Part shown: in pieces, positions 24,380-36,595 of the stretch | How the letters are laid out: every line of letters starts with the position of its first letter | Numbering within the stretch: the first letter of the stretch is position 1 | Assembly (NCBI GenBank): GCA_028023455.1 | Contig: JAQFVV010000157.1 | Coordinates: 680,001-744,000, forward strand | DNA: 64,000 bases | Source of the DNA: Epiperipatus broadwayi | Lineage: Eukaryota > Onychophora > Udeonychophora > Euonychophora > Peripatidae | Direction of reading: 5' to 3' | Program-made: the position numbers and the translations under genes | The notes under the pieces: generated by a model | The model's database searches: none | Seen by the model: the letters and a program-made list of their open reading frames with translations, nothing else | Told to the model about the DNA's origin: nothing

Positions 24380-25260
24380 AAATACCGATTCACGGGCCGT
24401 TGGTTGCTTTACAGAATACTACAGCAAAAAAAAATTTTTTTTTCACTTTCTATACATAAAACTCATGTTTTTTTTCTTAATAAACAAACACTTTGTTTTT
24501 ATATGGTGTAGGGGGGGAGTTGGTTTGCTTTTAAATTATCGACTTTTTTTTTTTGATTTTGAGCTTTTTTTTTTTTTGATTTTGAATTATCATTTTTTTA
24601 CATAATACTAGGGAAATTTTTTTTTTTACCCCTTTCTATACATAAAACTCGTATGTTTTTTTTTCCTTTTTAATAAACAAACACTTTGTTTTTAGATGGT
24701 AGAGGGGGATTGGTTTGCTTTTAAATTATCGCCTTTTTTTGGATTTTGAGCTTCTTTTTTAAAGCCTTAAACAATTCAGTTCTAATAAACCAACATTTGA
24801 TTTTTAGAGGGTAGGAGGAAGGTTGGTTTGAATTTTAATTCTTGTCTTTTAGTATCTTTTGCCGATGATGTACTGGAAACTTTGCATATTAATTTTAAAT
24901 GTGTTTGAATATAGAATACATATAAAGAGATAGATTAACAAAATATATAAATTATTGGAGTGGGGTTGGTTTGCTTTTAAATTATCGACTTTTTTCCTTA
25001 TCGACTTTTTATTGATTTTAAGTTTTTTTTGGAAAGCCTTATTAATAAATTAATTTTTAATAAACCAACAGTTGGTTTTTAGAGCATGGAGGGGAGTTGG
25101 TTTGATTTTTAATTATGGTCTTTTATTTTCTTATTGTGAGTTTTTTAAAATATTTATGCTACCGAAACCTTTATATGATAGCGAAAAGTTCTTTCTTTAT
25201 TTTTTGCCTTTTTCAAAAAGCCTTAAACTTTGTTTTTAAAAAAAATATTTTTTTTAGGGG
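24380..25260. repeat. Diverged tandem repeats inside the Merlin-like element
   Basis: The blocks TTGGTTTGCTTTTAAATTATC and AATAAACAAACACTTTG (or AATAAACCAACA) alternate about four to five times at uneven spacing of roughly 130-280 bp, with T-rich linkers. They occupy the place where the catalytic half of the transposase should be. They probably arose by local slippage and gap repair. Confidence 0.65.
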
Positions 25261-25653
25261 GGATGGGGAGTTACAGTTTGTTTGGCTCCAATAGGACATG
25301 AGCCTCAAAGCTGTAAGTAATGGAATTTTGGAGTCGTCCAACCAACTTTCCTTACACAGACCCCAGGTATGTTTGCAGAGTGGCAACGGAATTCCCCAGA
25401 TCCTGTAGTTGACTAAAACCATGCTTCTCCCACAAACGCATAACTTCACATCTGGAAGGATGTTCTCATTCTGGAAAAACACAACAGCATCAACTTCTGT
25501 GGCCGGCAATTCATTCCCCTTCAGCCAATTTACAACACTTGCTGCTGATCTTTTACTGTTCTCGCATGGATTCACACGTAAATGTGCATTTGCACGTGAA
25601 CTCGGCAGAACTCTGCTGAAAACCCTAACCTTTTCAGGTTGTGTGCAGTTCAA
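25213..25653 (-). pseudogene. Merlin/ISXO2-type transposase, N-terminal fragment
   Basis: The 146-codon minus-strand frame contains FFQNENILPDVKLCVCG then SMVLV (about codons 59-80), and later TWGLCKESWLDDSKIPL then LRLMSYWSQTNC (about codons 99-129). Merlin transposases have an N-terminal domain of this type: '..F....ILP....C.CG..M.L' with a zinc-binding Cys pair, followed by 'W......S.F....L....IL...YWS'. The DDE catalytic domain that should follow is missing. The fragment is not a functional enzyme. Its higher GC content and intact frame make it stand out. Confidence 0.55.
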
Positions 25654-26097
25654 AATTGTAGGGAAGCATACATGTTCTCACAATTCTTAATATGTAATAC
25701 TAAATACAATACACGTTCTCAAAATTTTTCCACAATGAATTTTTTTGATAGTTTTGCATCCTTCAAATACAGCTGCCATCAAATCAGACTGTAGTGAGAG
25801 TTGAATTGCGCTCACTTGAGGAATACTGTCACAAGCGAATGGGCATAGTATTTCATTACATAAATATAGGATACATCGCCCTCTAGGTGGCCTGATATGG
25901 ATCAAACAACACTATTATAGTGTTAGCTGTAAGTTAGGCAGCTAAAATGGTATATTGATGTACATTGTGTGAAAAACGCCACCAAGCGGTCGGGTTCAGT
26001 ATACATACTATTATTAACCATTTAGTATTTCATTCACTTTTTATTTTATTTTATTATTATACTTTGTATATATAGTGACTAGTTTAGTAGTACTTTT

Positions 26098-26640
26098 TAA
26101 TAAACTACAAACTGCATTGAAGTTCTTTATTATAATATTCAAATTATATTAATTATTGATCAATGTTAACTACTTGATATAAGGGATGTTACTAGAAATG
26201 ACTTATACATTGCAAACCCCTGTATGGAAATTCATTTTGAAGGGCTACTGAGAAAATTGATAGGTACTAATGTATTTATTCTATGAAGTTTTCAAGTGAT
26301 GAATTACTTTAGGTAAGTGTTATTATATACTAATTTTTTAGAAATTTAATGAATCCAACTAATCTACTAACAAAAATATAATTTTAAGTTGTATGCATGA
26401 TACTTTAGGATTTATGAAATAATATGAAAATAATTATTGGAAATATTAACTTTTATTCTTTTTTATATTACTTTGAAAACAATGACTATATATTTTTCAG
26501 TTTTATTACATTCTTTGGTGTTTAATCTTTAAAACAATATTTATTATGTAATTTTTTATTAATAAAACTTAAAATTATGATAAAATGTGTGGCTTAGCAT
26601 AATTTTTTTAAATATTTAATATGGCTGCTTGAAAGTGAAA
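26098..26640 (+). repeat. Repeat R, copy C, part after the Merlin-like insertion
   Basis: The segment aligns colinearly with copy B from AATAAACTACAAACTG (B near 32260) to ATATGGCTGCTT near 26620. This shows that the Merlin-like element inserted into an existing R copy. No coding content. Confidence 0.65.
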
Positions 26641-27660
26641 AGGTTAACAGAATCGTTCATACCTTTTCCACATATATAATGATAAAGTAATATTGGGTTG
26701 GATGCATCTCAAGTCAATCGGAACCTGCATAAAGGTGCGATAGTTGCTATGCAAAGTAAATTCACCTCCAAAGAGAGTCGAAGGTAATATTCTTCCTAAG
26801 TTTGAATACTGAGATGTAATGGAATCCAAAAGAGGGATGAATGGATGGACTAGCCTAAACTGTATCTGAATTTAAGGTATGAACTTAGAGCTAGCCCATT
26901 GGAGGTAGATATGATCATTAGTTAGGTACTTCATCATGTCATTCACAGCACCCTACCTGAAGACCTTAGGTCTGACCAAAGTGAGATGCAATCTCCCTCT
27001 TCCGGTGGACTATTACATTCTGGTGCCCAGACTTTAGAGGCATAAAATAGAAGTTTTTAGGGAGGTTCAGTCAATGGAGTGGTGAATCAACAAAAAAATA
27101 CCCCTTTTGGAAATTTACTCTTTTCTCAAACTTTCCACAGTATACAACCCTGATGGATTTACTTGAATAACAAACAACCAATTGAAACATCCAATCATAA
27201 ACAAATAAACCTCAAATGAAACATTGAATGCAAATCAACTGATGAGTATGAATTGATAAACTGAGACCATAAATAAATAAATAATAAGATATATTAAAAT
27301 AGAAGCATCGCATGAATAAAAAGGTACAGGCTAAAAATAAAAAAGTAGGCATTAAAAAAACAACATATATAGAAACAAAATACAAAATACAGAAAAAAAT
27401 TAAATATAAACGTGAAATGGTAAGGAGTAGCAAAAGGTCCTATGATGTATAATTATTTGCATTTATGAGGAAAAAAATAACTTTATACCTTACTGTCTAG
27501 AAAAGAAGTTTAATGATACTTAGAAGTGGGAAGCAATTGCACTGAGTAGCAATACTTATAAAGAGTTTTGCATGTTTTAATAAGTTATGAGCAAGCATAA
27601 GAAATGATCATGTGATGTTTATTGGCTTAATATAAAATGTTCTGAAGAACTGCAGAGTAC
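26641..27660. other. Non-coding block
   Basis: A patch of mixed composition at 26830-27060 stands out from the AT-rich background and may be an unidentified repeat. No gene motif is recognised. Confidence 0.45.
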
Positions 27661-27673
27661 CAGTTATAGCGAA

Positions 27674-28465
27674 GTGGAGGATGATACTATTAGTATCAGG
27701 GAAAAGTCTTTACGAATCCAAACACCTGGGAGGTCTATGACTAATGTTGGTCACCCTCATGTGGCAGACTGTGCAACAATTAGAACATCTGAAGCTGGAA
27801 TAGTAGACTACAGAAGAAGAGGTGACCATGGCATGAATGTTCCAGATGATTATGAAAATGAGTCATAATATGAACAATAGCCTGAGCAGCCTAAAAGAGG
27901 AAATGAGTAATATGTAGGGAAGGTTGAACAGTGACATAAGTAGTCTAAGAGATGACAAGAACATTCCGAAGGAGGATTTGAGAGAAGATATGAGTAATAT
28001 GGAAACAAAGTTGGACCATAGAATAACCAGTATAAAAAAAAAGAGATGAGTAATAGAATAAGTATAGAGGAGAATTTAAAAGTGAACATAGACAATGTGA
28101 GGGCAGACCTAAAAATGGAAGTAAAAGATGTTGAAACTAGGCTGTCTGGTGATATGGAGCAATTGTCAATAAAGATGAGTAATGTGCAAAGGGACAACTG
28201 TGAAATGAAACAAACACTGAGTGAGCTGAGAAGTGAGATAGATGAGAAAGATGTGAAGTGTCAGCAACGACTTAAAGAATTCAGATCTAGCATCATTGGG
28301 CAATTTAATATCCAATGCGATAAATTGTACAGGAGTCAGGAGACCTTTAGAGATGAGATGTGTGCAGATCAGAAGCTGGGAGCCAGGGTCCAAAGTCAGT
28401 TTAAGAATGTACACTCTAGGATGGACCAACTTCTCACACAACAGTGTCAAGGTAGAATTACATGA
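27674..28465 (+). pseudogene. Coiled-coil, Gag-like retroelement ORF, decayed
   Basis: A first frame (27674-27868) encodes a hydrophilic N terminus. After stops around 27868-28045, a second frame (28046-28465) encodes a 139-residue coiled coil rich in Lys, Glu, Asp and Gln (ENLKVNIDNVRADLKMEV, then a long heptad region with LSELRSEIDEKDVK). The layout resembles the coiled-coil Gag-like first ORFs of invertebrate retroelements. No capsid motif or zinc knuckle follows. A 35-bp tandem duplication (about 28450-28519) sits at the end of the frame. It could alternatively be a broken host coiled-coil gene; I favour a retroelement because of the surroundings. Confidence 0.35.
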
Positions 28466-28519
28466 TAAAGCACTGAAGACCCTAGGTAGAATTACATGAT
28501 AAAGCACTGAAGACCCTAG

Positions 28520-31348
28520 GTCATCATCTTAAGCAACTCAAGGACAAGATAGCCTCAGTAGAAAGTGACCCAATCATCAGCAAAAATGCTCCAAAGAAGC
28601 TGATGAAAAATGCAACTGAAATGTGAGATCTGCTCAGCAGGATGGATGAAGCCATCAATCAGAGGTTTTCAATGATTGAGTCCCAGCTGTGCTAAAGGAC
28701 ACTAGCCACTGGAGTGTGACAAATCATGATCAAATTAAGGACTCAGAATAATAGGAAGGAGTGAAATGGTAGGGGGAATCACCTGGAGGTTGCATTCAAA
28801 GACCCTAAGAGAATGAGTAATCCTTGTGAAGAACCTACTTTCCCACGTCATATAATGCCATGGAAGATTACTATCTCAATTTTAATTTCAGGGGAATAGT
28901 CCCAAATACTTATAACATCGACCCCATGAATAAACACCACAGGAGACAATGTAGAGACCACCATTAAGGACACAAATGAAAGGTGTAATCTGATGGCAAG
29001 AGCCAAAAATACACTCTGATCCCAAAGCTTACAAATATAATAACACCCTTCAAAGCAGATTGATGCCAGCTAAAAAGGTCACCATAAAAGAAAACAATCA
29101 CAACCATCGCATTAGTTTGGGAAGTCAGATGAAAGACTGTATGTCTGACCATCTCACATCTGATATGACATTTAAATTCCCTCCACCATGTAGATGATCC
29201 AAATAAAAGAAACTATTGGATCATAATAGTGAACAACACATCACAAACCATGAAACAGGAAGGTTCTCACTTCCATGAAGTATGCAATACTTATGAAGGT
29301 CCCTTCACATTCATTAGGTACATAAATGTTAATGTTTAAAAAGCAGATATAAAGGATGGATTTCAAGTATTGTGATCTGGAACATATAAATCGGACAACC
29401 CCAAAGGATGATATATAGTTAAAAAAAAACATATAAATATTGAAACAGGGCTGAGTTCGATCCCTGTTTAAAAAATAAACTATCCTATATATGCATCAAT
29501 GTAGCCCAATTAATTAAGTGAATTTATTTATTTATTTTTCGTACATAAATTTATAACTAGATAAGGATTTAAGAAGTTGAAAATAAACAGGAGTAGGAGG
29601 TATGTGTGTGCTCTTTTGTTTTATGGAAACACATGTATATAGTACTGTATGGAATGAAAATGTTAATATTATTAAAATAAAAAATAAAAATACAGAGAAA
29701 TATTTTTTTAATTCCAAGATGGAAGTAACAAAGTTTTATTCAGAAAAAATAAATAAAAAAAAGTATCAAAAAACACTTGATCTACATCTGAAGAATTTAA
29801 ATTACGGAGATTTGTTTTAGATTCAAAAGAATTTTGATCAAAACAAAAGAAAAGTAAAAATATTTTTTGAGTTGCTAAAAGTTTTTAGCTATTATTTGGA
29901 AGAATGCGGATTTGAAAGACTGGAAAAATAGAAGAGAAATTTCTAGAACAGAAAGGGGGGGGGGACTATAAAAAAAAATGTTAAAGAATTGGGATTTTAT
30001 TGCTAATTTTTAGTCGAGTGCTGTGGCCAAGAATTGATTGAAAATGTCTTGTAGAATTATGTGCAAGCTGGCTTAAGAAGGCGTAAGCATGTTGGGCTGC
30101 ACAATCCCGTCCCATGAAGGTCTGAAGGTTGCTGCAAGAAGAGTGACCATTGAAGATGGAAACTAATTGCTCTAAAGCCTAAATTAAATCTTAAAGGAAT
30201 GAAATCAACAAACAAGATCAAACAAGCATATAGGACAGCTGGAATGAATAATCCAATCTGATCGCCATTACATTGTGTGTAATAAATAAATTTAAAACGA
30301 ATAAAATTTTTTACTTTTAGTAATCCGTTGTTTTCCCTGGGGAAGAAAAGTAATAAGTGCACATTCAACAATATACTATTTAGTGTTTCAAATAGTGTTT
30401 GTTCTTTTTTAATTCTTCACAAACTTTCCTTTATAAACTTTCTTTTCATGAATGATCTGCATAAACTTTTGTGAGAAATCTAAAATGACTTTTTCACACC
30501 ATTATGAACCTGACATGTCTTACTTAACTAATTTCATACATATCTAGGCAGTGTGTGTATGCATGCGTTTTTTCCAGTAAGTTAAGAGCACAAAACCAAA
30601 TATTTAATCATGGTATAAATAAAATATTGTACAAAATTTTAAATGAAGTATATGTTTGTTTGTATTATTTATTTAGATCTGGTTTTATAAAAGTATAAGG
30701 AATATAGAATATTTTATCAAACATATTTTAGTATAGTAAAAGCCCCCTCATAGATTTCCTTCGATTTGTTAATCACCCATCCTGAGTGAGCTAGTCAAGG
30801 GCTACTGTCTTATAGTTTCATATTGGTATTCCAGCTCTCCCAGTATAATTCTTATATTAATAATATAAGATTGGTGCTTGACATCATAAAATGACGTTCA
30901 TAAATATACTGGGCAAAAAAATAGCAAATCTTTAAAGGTTTCATTTTATTACTTTTGTTGAATTCTTACAATCTAAAAAGGAGATTGTGTTCTACTAACA
31001 GTAATGCATTAATATAACTATAAATGCAGGGTTATTCATTTTAATCGTACTGAAATATTATTGATTCCCATAAAAATATATTGTATAGAAATAAAAAGAA
31101 AAATCTATATATGTGTACTGTTATACATATACGCAAGTATATAGATGAAAAACGGTGATCCCGTTACAATATATATAATTATCTAATCGATGATATCATG
31201 GAAAATATATCCAAAAGCGAGTAGGACATGAATTGATGCACCTATGTTTTCTTAAAACACAACTAATGGCCATCCAATTTAACATAGGAAATAGGCCAGC
31301 TAAGCAACTCGAAAATACAATGAAAACAATCAAGTATCTATTTACTTA
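28520..31348. other. Non-coding block
   Basis: The part to about 29400 has mixed composition and may continue the decayed retroelement, but no motif survives. From 29400 onward the sequence is AT-rich with only short low-complexity frames. A G run lies at about 29956-29965. Confidence 0.45.
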
Positions 31349-32735
31349 TATGCCCACAGAATGTGGGGAATGATTTTCAAATTATAAACATCCGGGTTCA
31401 GATTAAGATTAACAAAAATCTACATAGTCTACACATGTGCTTTTTACATCTTTGTTTCCATCTTTCTTTCTAGTTTCAGAAAAGGTAAGTTTTATTTTCC
31501 TATGATAAAAATAAACAATTTTATGATAATTTTTGTGATCAAGTAAATTAATTTTTTTTGTCTTTCTCTCATGTTTTTGATAGTTAATGGAAAAGTATTC
31601 AATGCGAAAAATATATCGGAAAAAAATAAAAGTTTTTACCAATGTATTTAGAAGACAATGTTATGGGGGCCTAATGGTGTTCATTTTTGTATTATATATT
31701 TTTTATTATTTGAATTTGTATTTGATAAAAAATATACAAAAAAATTATTTTTGAAACTAACAAAAAAAAAAGCTCGTGATTGTATAAATTTATATCGTGA
31801 ATTATCTGCATTTTTTTGCTATGATGTGGGCTTGGGTCCAGTATTTGAATTAGATGATATGAGACAGATAAACATATTTTGCAAATATTATGATCAGATT
31901 TAATTTTTCTATAATGTCTTGTCTGCATTTTAATAATAATAAAAATATGCAAATGCTAAAATTAAAGATTTTGACAGTATATAAAATTAAGTTGATTATA
32001 CACTACAGCAAAGTAAATTTCAAAGCTGCATAAGAGAGATGGCAGTTGATTAGCTATTACTAAATTTATGGTCATAGTAGCATAAAGCAATATAAGGCCT
32101 CAAAACATATAAAGATAGGATAAATAATAATACATAGCATTGACTCTAAATTACTAACTTATGTATCTCAAGCTTAACTTTATAATGAATTTAGTATTTC
32201 ATTCACTTTTTATTTTATTTTGTATATAGTGACTATTTTAGTAGTACTTTTTAATAAATTACAAACTGTATTGAAGTTCTTTATTATAATATTCAAATTA
32301 TATTAATTATTGATCAATATTAACTGCTTGTTATAAGATATATTGTTGTGGATGGCATATCCATTGCAAACATCTATATGGAAATAGTGTTATTATATAC
32401 TAATTTTTTAGAAATTTTATGATGAATTCAACTAATCTACTAACAAAAATATAATTTTAAGTTGTATGCATGACAATTTTGAATTTATAAAATAATATGA
32501 AAATAATTATTAGAAATATTAACTTTTATTCTTTTTTTTCTTACTTTGAATATCAATGACTTTATTTTTTTCAGCTTAATTACATTCTTTGGTGTTTGAT
32601 CTTTCAAACAATATATATTTACAATATATATTTATGTCATTTTTTATTAATAAAAGCTTAAAAGTTATGATAAAATTTGTGGTTTAGAATAATTTTTTAA
32701 ATATTTATATGGCTGCTTTGCAAGTGAAGTTAAAT
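31349..32735 (+). repeat. Repeat R, copy B (most complete copy)
   Basis: This is the longest uninterrupted copy of the repeat seen at 20646-21360 and 23905-26640. Shared landmarks in order are AATGATTTTCAAATTATAAA, AGCTCGTGATTGT, GATATGAGACA, GATTTTGACAGTATAT, AGTAGTACTTTTTAATAAA and ATATGGCTGCTT. No reading frame is conserved between copies and no inverted termini were found, so its class is unknown. Confidence 0.65.
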
Positions 32736-32739
32736 ATCC

Positions 32740-33030
32740 AGAAAGTGACAGAGAGAAACATACAGAAGACATATCAGCAATTATTAAATAAGGCTGACTA
32801 AAGGAACAAAAACAAAGAGAATGCTTACAACTTTAAGATATGCAATAAAGTATTCATCAAGATGCCCCATCTGAGAAAATAAATGGAAAGTAGATACCAA
32901 AAATTTTATTACCAATATGAAGGACTATTCACTATCATGAAAAAGTCATGTCCAAATGCATTTGGGATAGAAGTGTAAGGGGAAATTAAGGGAACATACA
33001 TTGCCTGCATTTTAAAGCCATATTTTGGTC
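32740..33030 (+). pseudogene. Ty3/gypsy-type integrase C-terminal relic
   Basis: Across broken frames, the plus strand reads a block KVFIKMPHLRK, then FYYQYEGLFTIMKK, then GEIKGTYIACILKPYF. This is the ordered pattern of the C-terminal integrase tail in gypsy-type Pol: 'V..K..HLSS...K....F...YEGPY.I.......G.YN...LKPYF'. A stop separates the last two blocks. No RT or catalytic integrase core was found beside it. It is a small remnant immediately right of repeat R copy B. Confidence 0.5.
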
Positions 33031-34430
33031 AAACACATACTTGATTTACACACAAGTTTATAGATAAACATAAGCTTTAGTTGAAAAGAGAAGACAAAAG
33101 GAGATGACAAGAGTCTACCCAAGTAAGTATGAAAGCAATTACTGGGGATACTTTTCAGCCATAGAGATCACGAATTGATGTACACAGAATAATGGACACT
33201 CCAATATTTCATTTAGTCCTTATAGAAATCCAGTAAGGCTCAAAAAGTAAGCAGGATAAAGGCTAATGAGTTTAACTATGTGCCAGCTGCAATAGAGTCA
33301 CATTACTGGTTGAGTTTGAACCATATAACCATCATGATAACAAAAAAAGAGACCCATATATAGATCTCACTTTATTGTAATGCAAGTAATAAAATAAGAA
33401 ATTGTAAAGAAGCATGAAGATAACTGAGAAAATATTAGGAGATAAAATATGTAAGCTTGTGGTTAAGACCTATAAAGGTCCCTACCTTCGCATTTTCACA
33501 TGCATACTCTTGAGGTTTACAGCCTTAGTAAATATTACTTACGTAATCAATATACGTTTAAATAAATTTATATATATGTTTGTAAAATTTCTATTCTCAT
33601 TTCATTTCTACACTTAGAAATTTCAACATGCCTACACTTGGAACAATTACACTACCTACTTAATGGATCAATGATCAGTACCAATCAACATTTGTTCAAC
33701 CTTAAGACATATTTTTTTTCTAAGGACCCATATAACCAGGTCTTCAATTAGAGGAAGAGTTCCAAAAGTGGTTGATATCAACCTCCTCAGATGGTTTTAA
33801 ACTTTCTAGGGTTCAATAGATTCAATAAAAAAATTGGGAGTCAATGATAGCAACAATAGACCCCCTTACTATTGTTATTGGTTTGTTATTTCAAAATATC
33901 TATGATTCCAATAGGTACCTAATTAAGAAGTAAAATAAAAAAATTTGATAAAAACGCATTACATACTAAACTTGCGAACGAAAAGGTAAAATATGTCATT
34001 AAAAGAATATGTAAGAATGCATGAAAATACATGTAGCACAAACATGTCTGCACATTGTCTTATCAAATGTGTCAAAGAAAGTGCGGACATGAAAAACATT
34101 GAACGTCCGCATTTGCTCACGGTGGAATGAGATCATATTCAATATTAGCAGAATCTATTAGTGTTGTACAGTCATACTTTCATAAATCACTATAAATTGT
34201 TTGTTTGAAGTGACATGTACTTATATATGATTTGAACTTTGGAATATAATTATTTTTTGAGGAGCAGTACTATGAAAAAGAAAATCAGAGGATATAGTTT
34301 ACTAATTCGACTTTGAACAAAAATCTTCTGTTTCAAGTAAGTCTATACTTTTTTTTTTTTTTTTTTTATCACAGGGGCTGTGTAAAATTGTTTGTTAATA
34401 AAAGTTTTTATTTCTTACAATAATAATATG
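33031..34430. other. Non-coding block
   Basis: The segment includes a 50-bp partial copy of the 207-bp repeat at 33593-33643 and a long T run at 34351-34368. A degraded hAT left end near 33796 (CAGATGGTTTTAAACTTTC) is possible but weak. Confidence 0.45.
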
Positions 34431-34439
34431 ATTGAACCA

Positions 34440-36150
34440 AAAAAGAAATGCAGATAGTACAGCTTGGACTAATGAAGCTAGGATTTGTCCTGTCATTATC
34501 AAACAAACATTTACCAATATGCCTTATATGCGAAAAAGTCTTTAGACACTATGAAATCAAGCAGATCACTTGAACAGAATTCAGCCAGATAAAAAAGAAA
34601 AAGATTTGGCATACTTTCAATAAAATTCTGAAAAAAACTATGATAAATAATGTTTGTTTCATCATCAATGAAAAATGATGGATTAAGGGCATCCTACAAC
34701 ATATCCCTACTCATCGTGAAGTCTGGCAAGATGCACATCATAGGACAAACTGATTTTCTGGCTATCATATAGTTATCGAACACTACTCCACAAACTTGCA
34801 TAAGATGTTATAAAAAGAATTCATTGGAGCAATAACACAGTTTAAAGATGTATTGATGAAATGAATCATGATGTAAAAAACCATTTGTGTAATCATTTGT
34901 AAAAAAAAACTCATCTTTTTACCTCCAATTGAACAAGTCAACATTACCTGGTAATAAAGCTTTGTTGCTGTCCTACATTCACTTTATTCAAGATCAGGAA
35001 GTGCATGAAGAGCTGCTTTTTTCTATAACTTTAGAAAGTAACACCAGAGGTGAATCGATTTTTAATTTAATGGAGACTTTTTCAGGGAAAAAAGTATTTC
35101 CAATGACAAATATAATATTTGTTGTGACAGATGGAGCACCAGCTATGGTTGATTGTTATCGTGGTTTTATAAGATACCTGAAACAACATGTACCTGAAAT
35201 GCTTGCAGTTCACTGCATAGAAAACATTTAGTAGCCAAGAACTTCAGCAATAAATTGCATCAATCGCTTCTGTTTGTTATAACAGCTATGAACAAAATTT
35301 GATACAATACATATGAAGATTTCTAACTGGTTCTCCATACCAAAATCCACTGACTTTCAAAAGGTTTATGTTTAGCGAGATTTTTTGCATTTTTTCAATC
35401 TATTTTAGAGTTTTTGGAAGAAAGGATTCCAGTTTGATATATTTTAGAGTTTTTGGAAGAAAGGATTCCAGTTTGAAAGAAAATTTACTTAAGAGTAAAA
35501 CAGATATTGCTTATTTAACAGGCTTATGTGGAAAATTTAATGATGTTAATTTACAACTGCAAGGAGACAATTTGAATCTCATCAATGCAAAATCAGTCAT
35601 TATGGCTTTTGTTGCCAGATTAATGTATTTTAAACAAAATATTGCCAGATGTGAGTTTTCCAAGTTCCTCAACTTATTTAAGATAGACACAATCCAAGAA
35701 GAAAACAATGTGTATGTCAATCACTTGGAGGTTCTTCACTTAGATTTCTAAACAGATTTGAAGACATTCTATCATTGGAAATACCAGATTGGATAATAAA
35801 CCAATACACTACAAGTGCAGAACTAAATATAATTTTGCAAGATGAGTAGAAAACCATCAGCATGAATGAGAATCTCAAGGTACAATTCAAACAAGATTAT
35901 CAAGTTTTCACTGCTACAAAATATTCCACTTCTGTACACAGCTCTATGGACTGTTGTAGAAAAGTATTTGTTGACATTTCTATCATTATATCTGGTAGAG
36001 AGAGGCTTCAGTATAGTCTTAAACCTGCTTCAGAACAGACATTGATTGCATATCACTGAACGTGGAGATTTGAGAATGCAACTCACAAATTTAAAATAGA
36101 CATAGATAAATTGTTGATTGATCACCAGATGCACCCATCTCATTAAATTC
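34440..36150 (+). pseudogene. hAT transposase of the ZBED5/SCAND3-like family, decayed
   Basis: Three or more frames must be combined. Near 34514 a PICLICEK block is the start of a BED-type zinc finger. The frame 34929-35231 has STLPGNKALLLSYIHFIQD, then FSGKKVFPMTN and VVTDGAPAMVD then AVHC, which is the DDE/RNase-H-like region of ZBED5-like hAT proteins ('TDGAPAMVG...AVHC'). The frame 35368-35751 has KTDIAYLTGLCGKFNDVNL then LQLQGDNLNLI. Later patches near 35860-36050 and 36056-36130 match the C-terminal dimerisation part ('V.V...ER.FS'). An internal 37-bp tandem duplication (35402-35476) repeats 12 residues. Frameshifts and stops show it is dead. Confidence 0.75.
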
Positions 36151-36559
36151 AGTTTTCCAAAACTAATTTATTTGGTATTATTTTTATAATTCTGATTTAA
36201 ATCTTTCATTGTTGTAATTTTGTTGAGGTTTAATTCTGTTTGAATATGTTGATTTTTTCAGTTCATTTTTATGTTTAATAAAGTGATTTCAATATTTGTG
36301 ATTATTTTGAATTTACATATTTATTTCATAAATGTCAAAAATTAAAAAAAAAACTACTCATATTTAAAAACTTTACTCATATTTTTTTGCTTTAATTTTC
36401 GTTAGTACAGATTTCGATATTAAATGTGGCACAAGATAATGCCATATTCCATAGTCCTTTTATCTTTTTCAATTATTAATTACAAGTGATTAATTAAAAT
36501 GAAAAGTTTGATATCTAATGAAAAAGAAAATTGAGTGCTGTACAAAAGTATTTGGTAAA

Positions 36560-36595
36560 GGGATCTGCAGCTGAAAATAGTTTGGGAACTCTTGA
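36560..36595 (+). mobile_element. Probable right terminus of the ZBED5-like hAT element
   Basis: GGGATCTGCAGCTGAAAATAG then TTTGGGAACTC resembles the subterminal and terminal repeat of this hAT family, which usually ends TTTGGGAACCACTG. The last bases have drifted. The gag relic on the minus strand starts directly beside it, suggesting that the hAT inserted into or next to that gag. No target duplication could be confirmed. Confidence 0.45.

Larger units (their letters stand above)
24317..26019 (-). mobile_element. Merlin-like DNA transposon with long flanking duplication
   Basis: Terminal inverted repeats of about 65 bp bound the element. Both ends share ATAGTATGTATACTGAACCC, then an ACC.[C/T]TTG[A/G]TGGC-like block and CAATG.ACATCAA. 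The outer bases are GG...CC. The second half resembles the termini of the Merlin at 56172-60942. The minus strand carries the N-terminal part of a Merlin/ISXO2-type transposase. The C-terminal DDE part is replaced by diverged tandem repeats. The flanks are direct repeats of about 73-78 bp (24244-24316 and 26020-26097) that abut the ends exactly; Merlin normally makes 8-9 bp. Confidence 0.65.

Noticed and set aside
25409-25690. Plus-strand 93-codon frame opposite the Merlin transposase fragment
   Set aside because: The minus strand has the family motifs; the plus frame has none.
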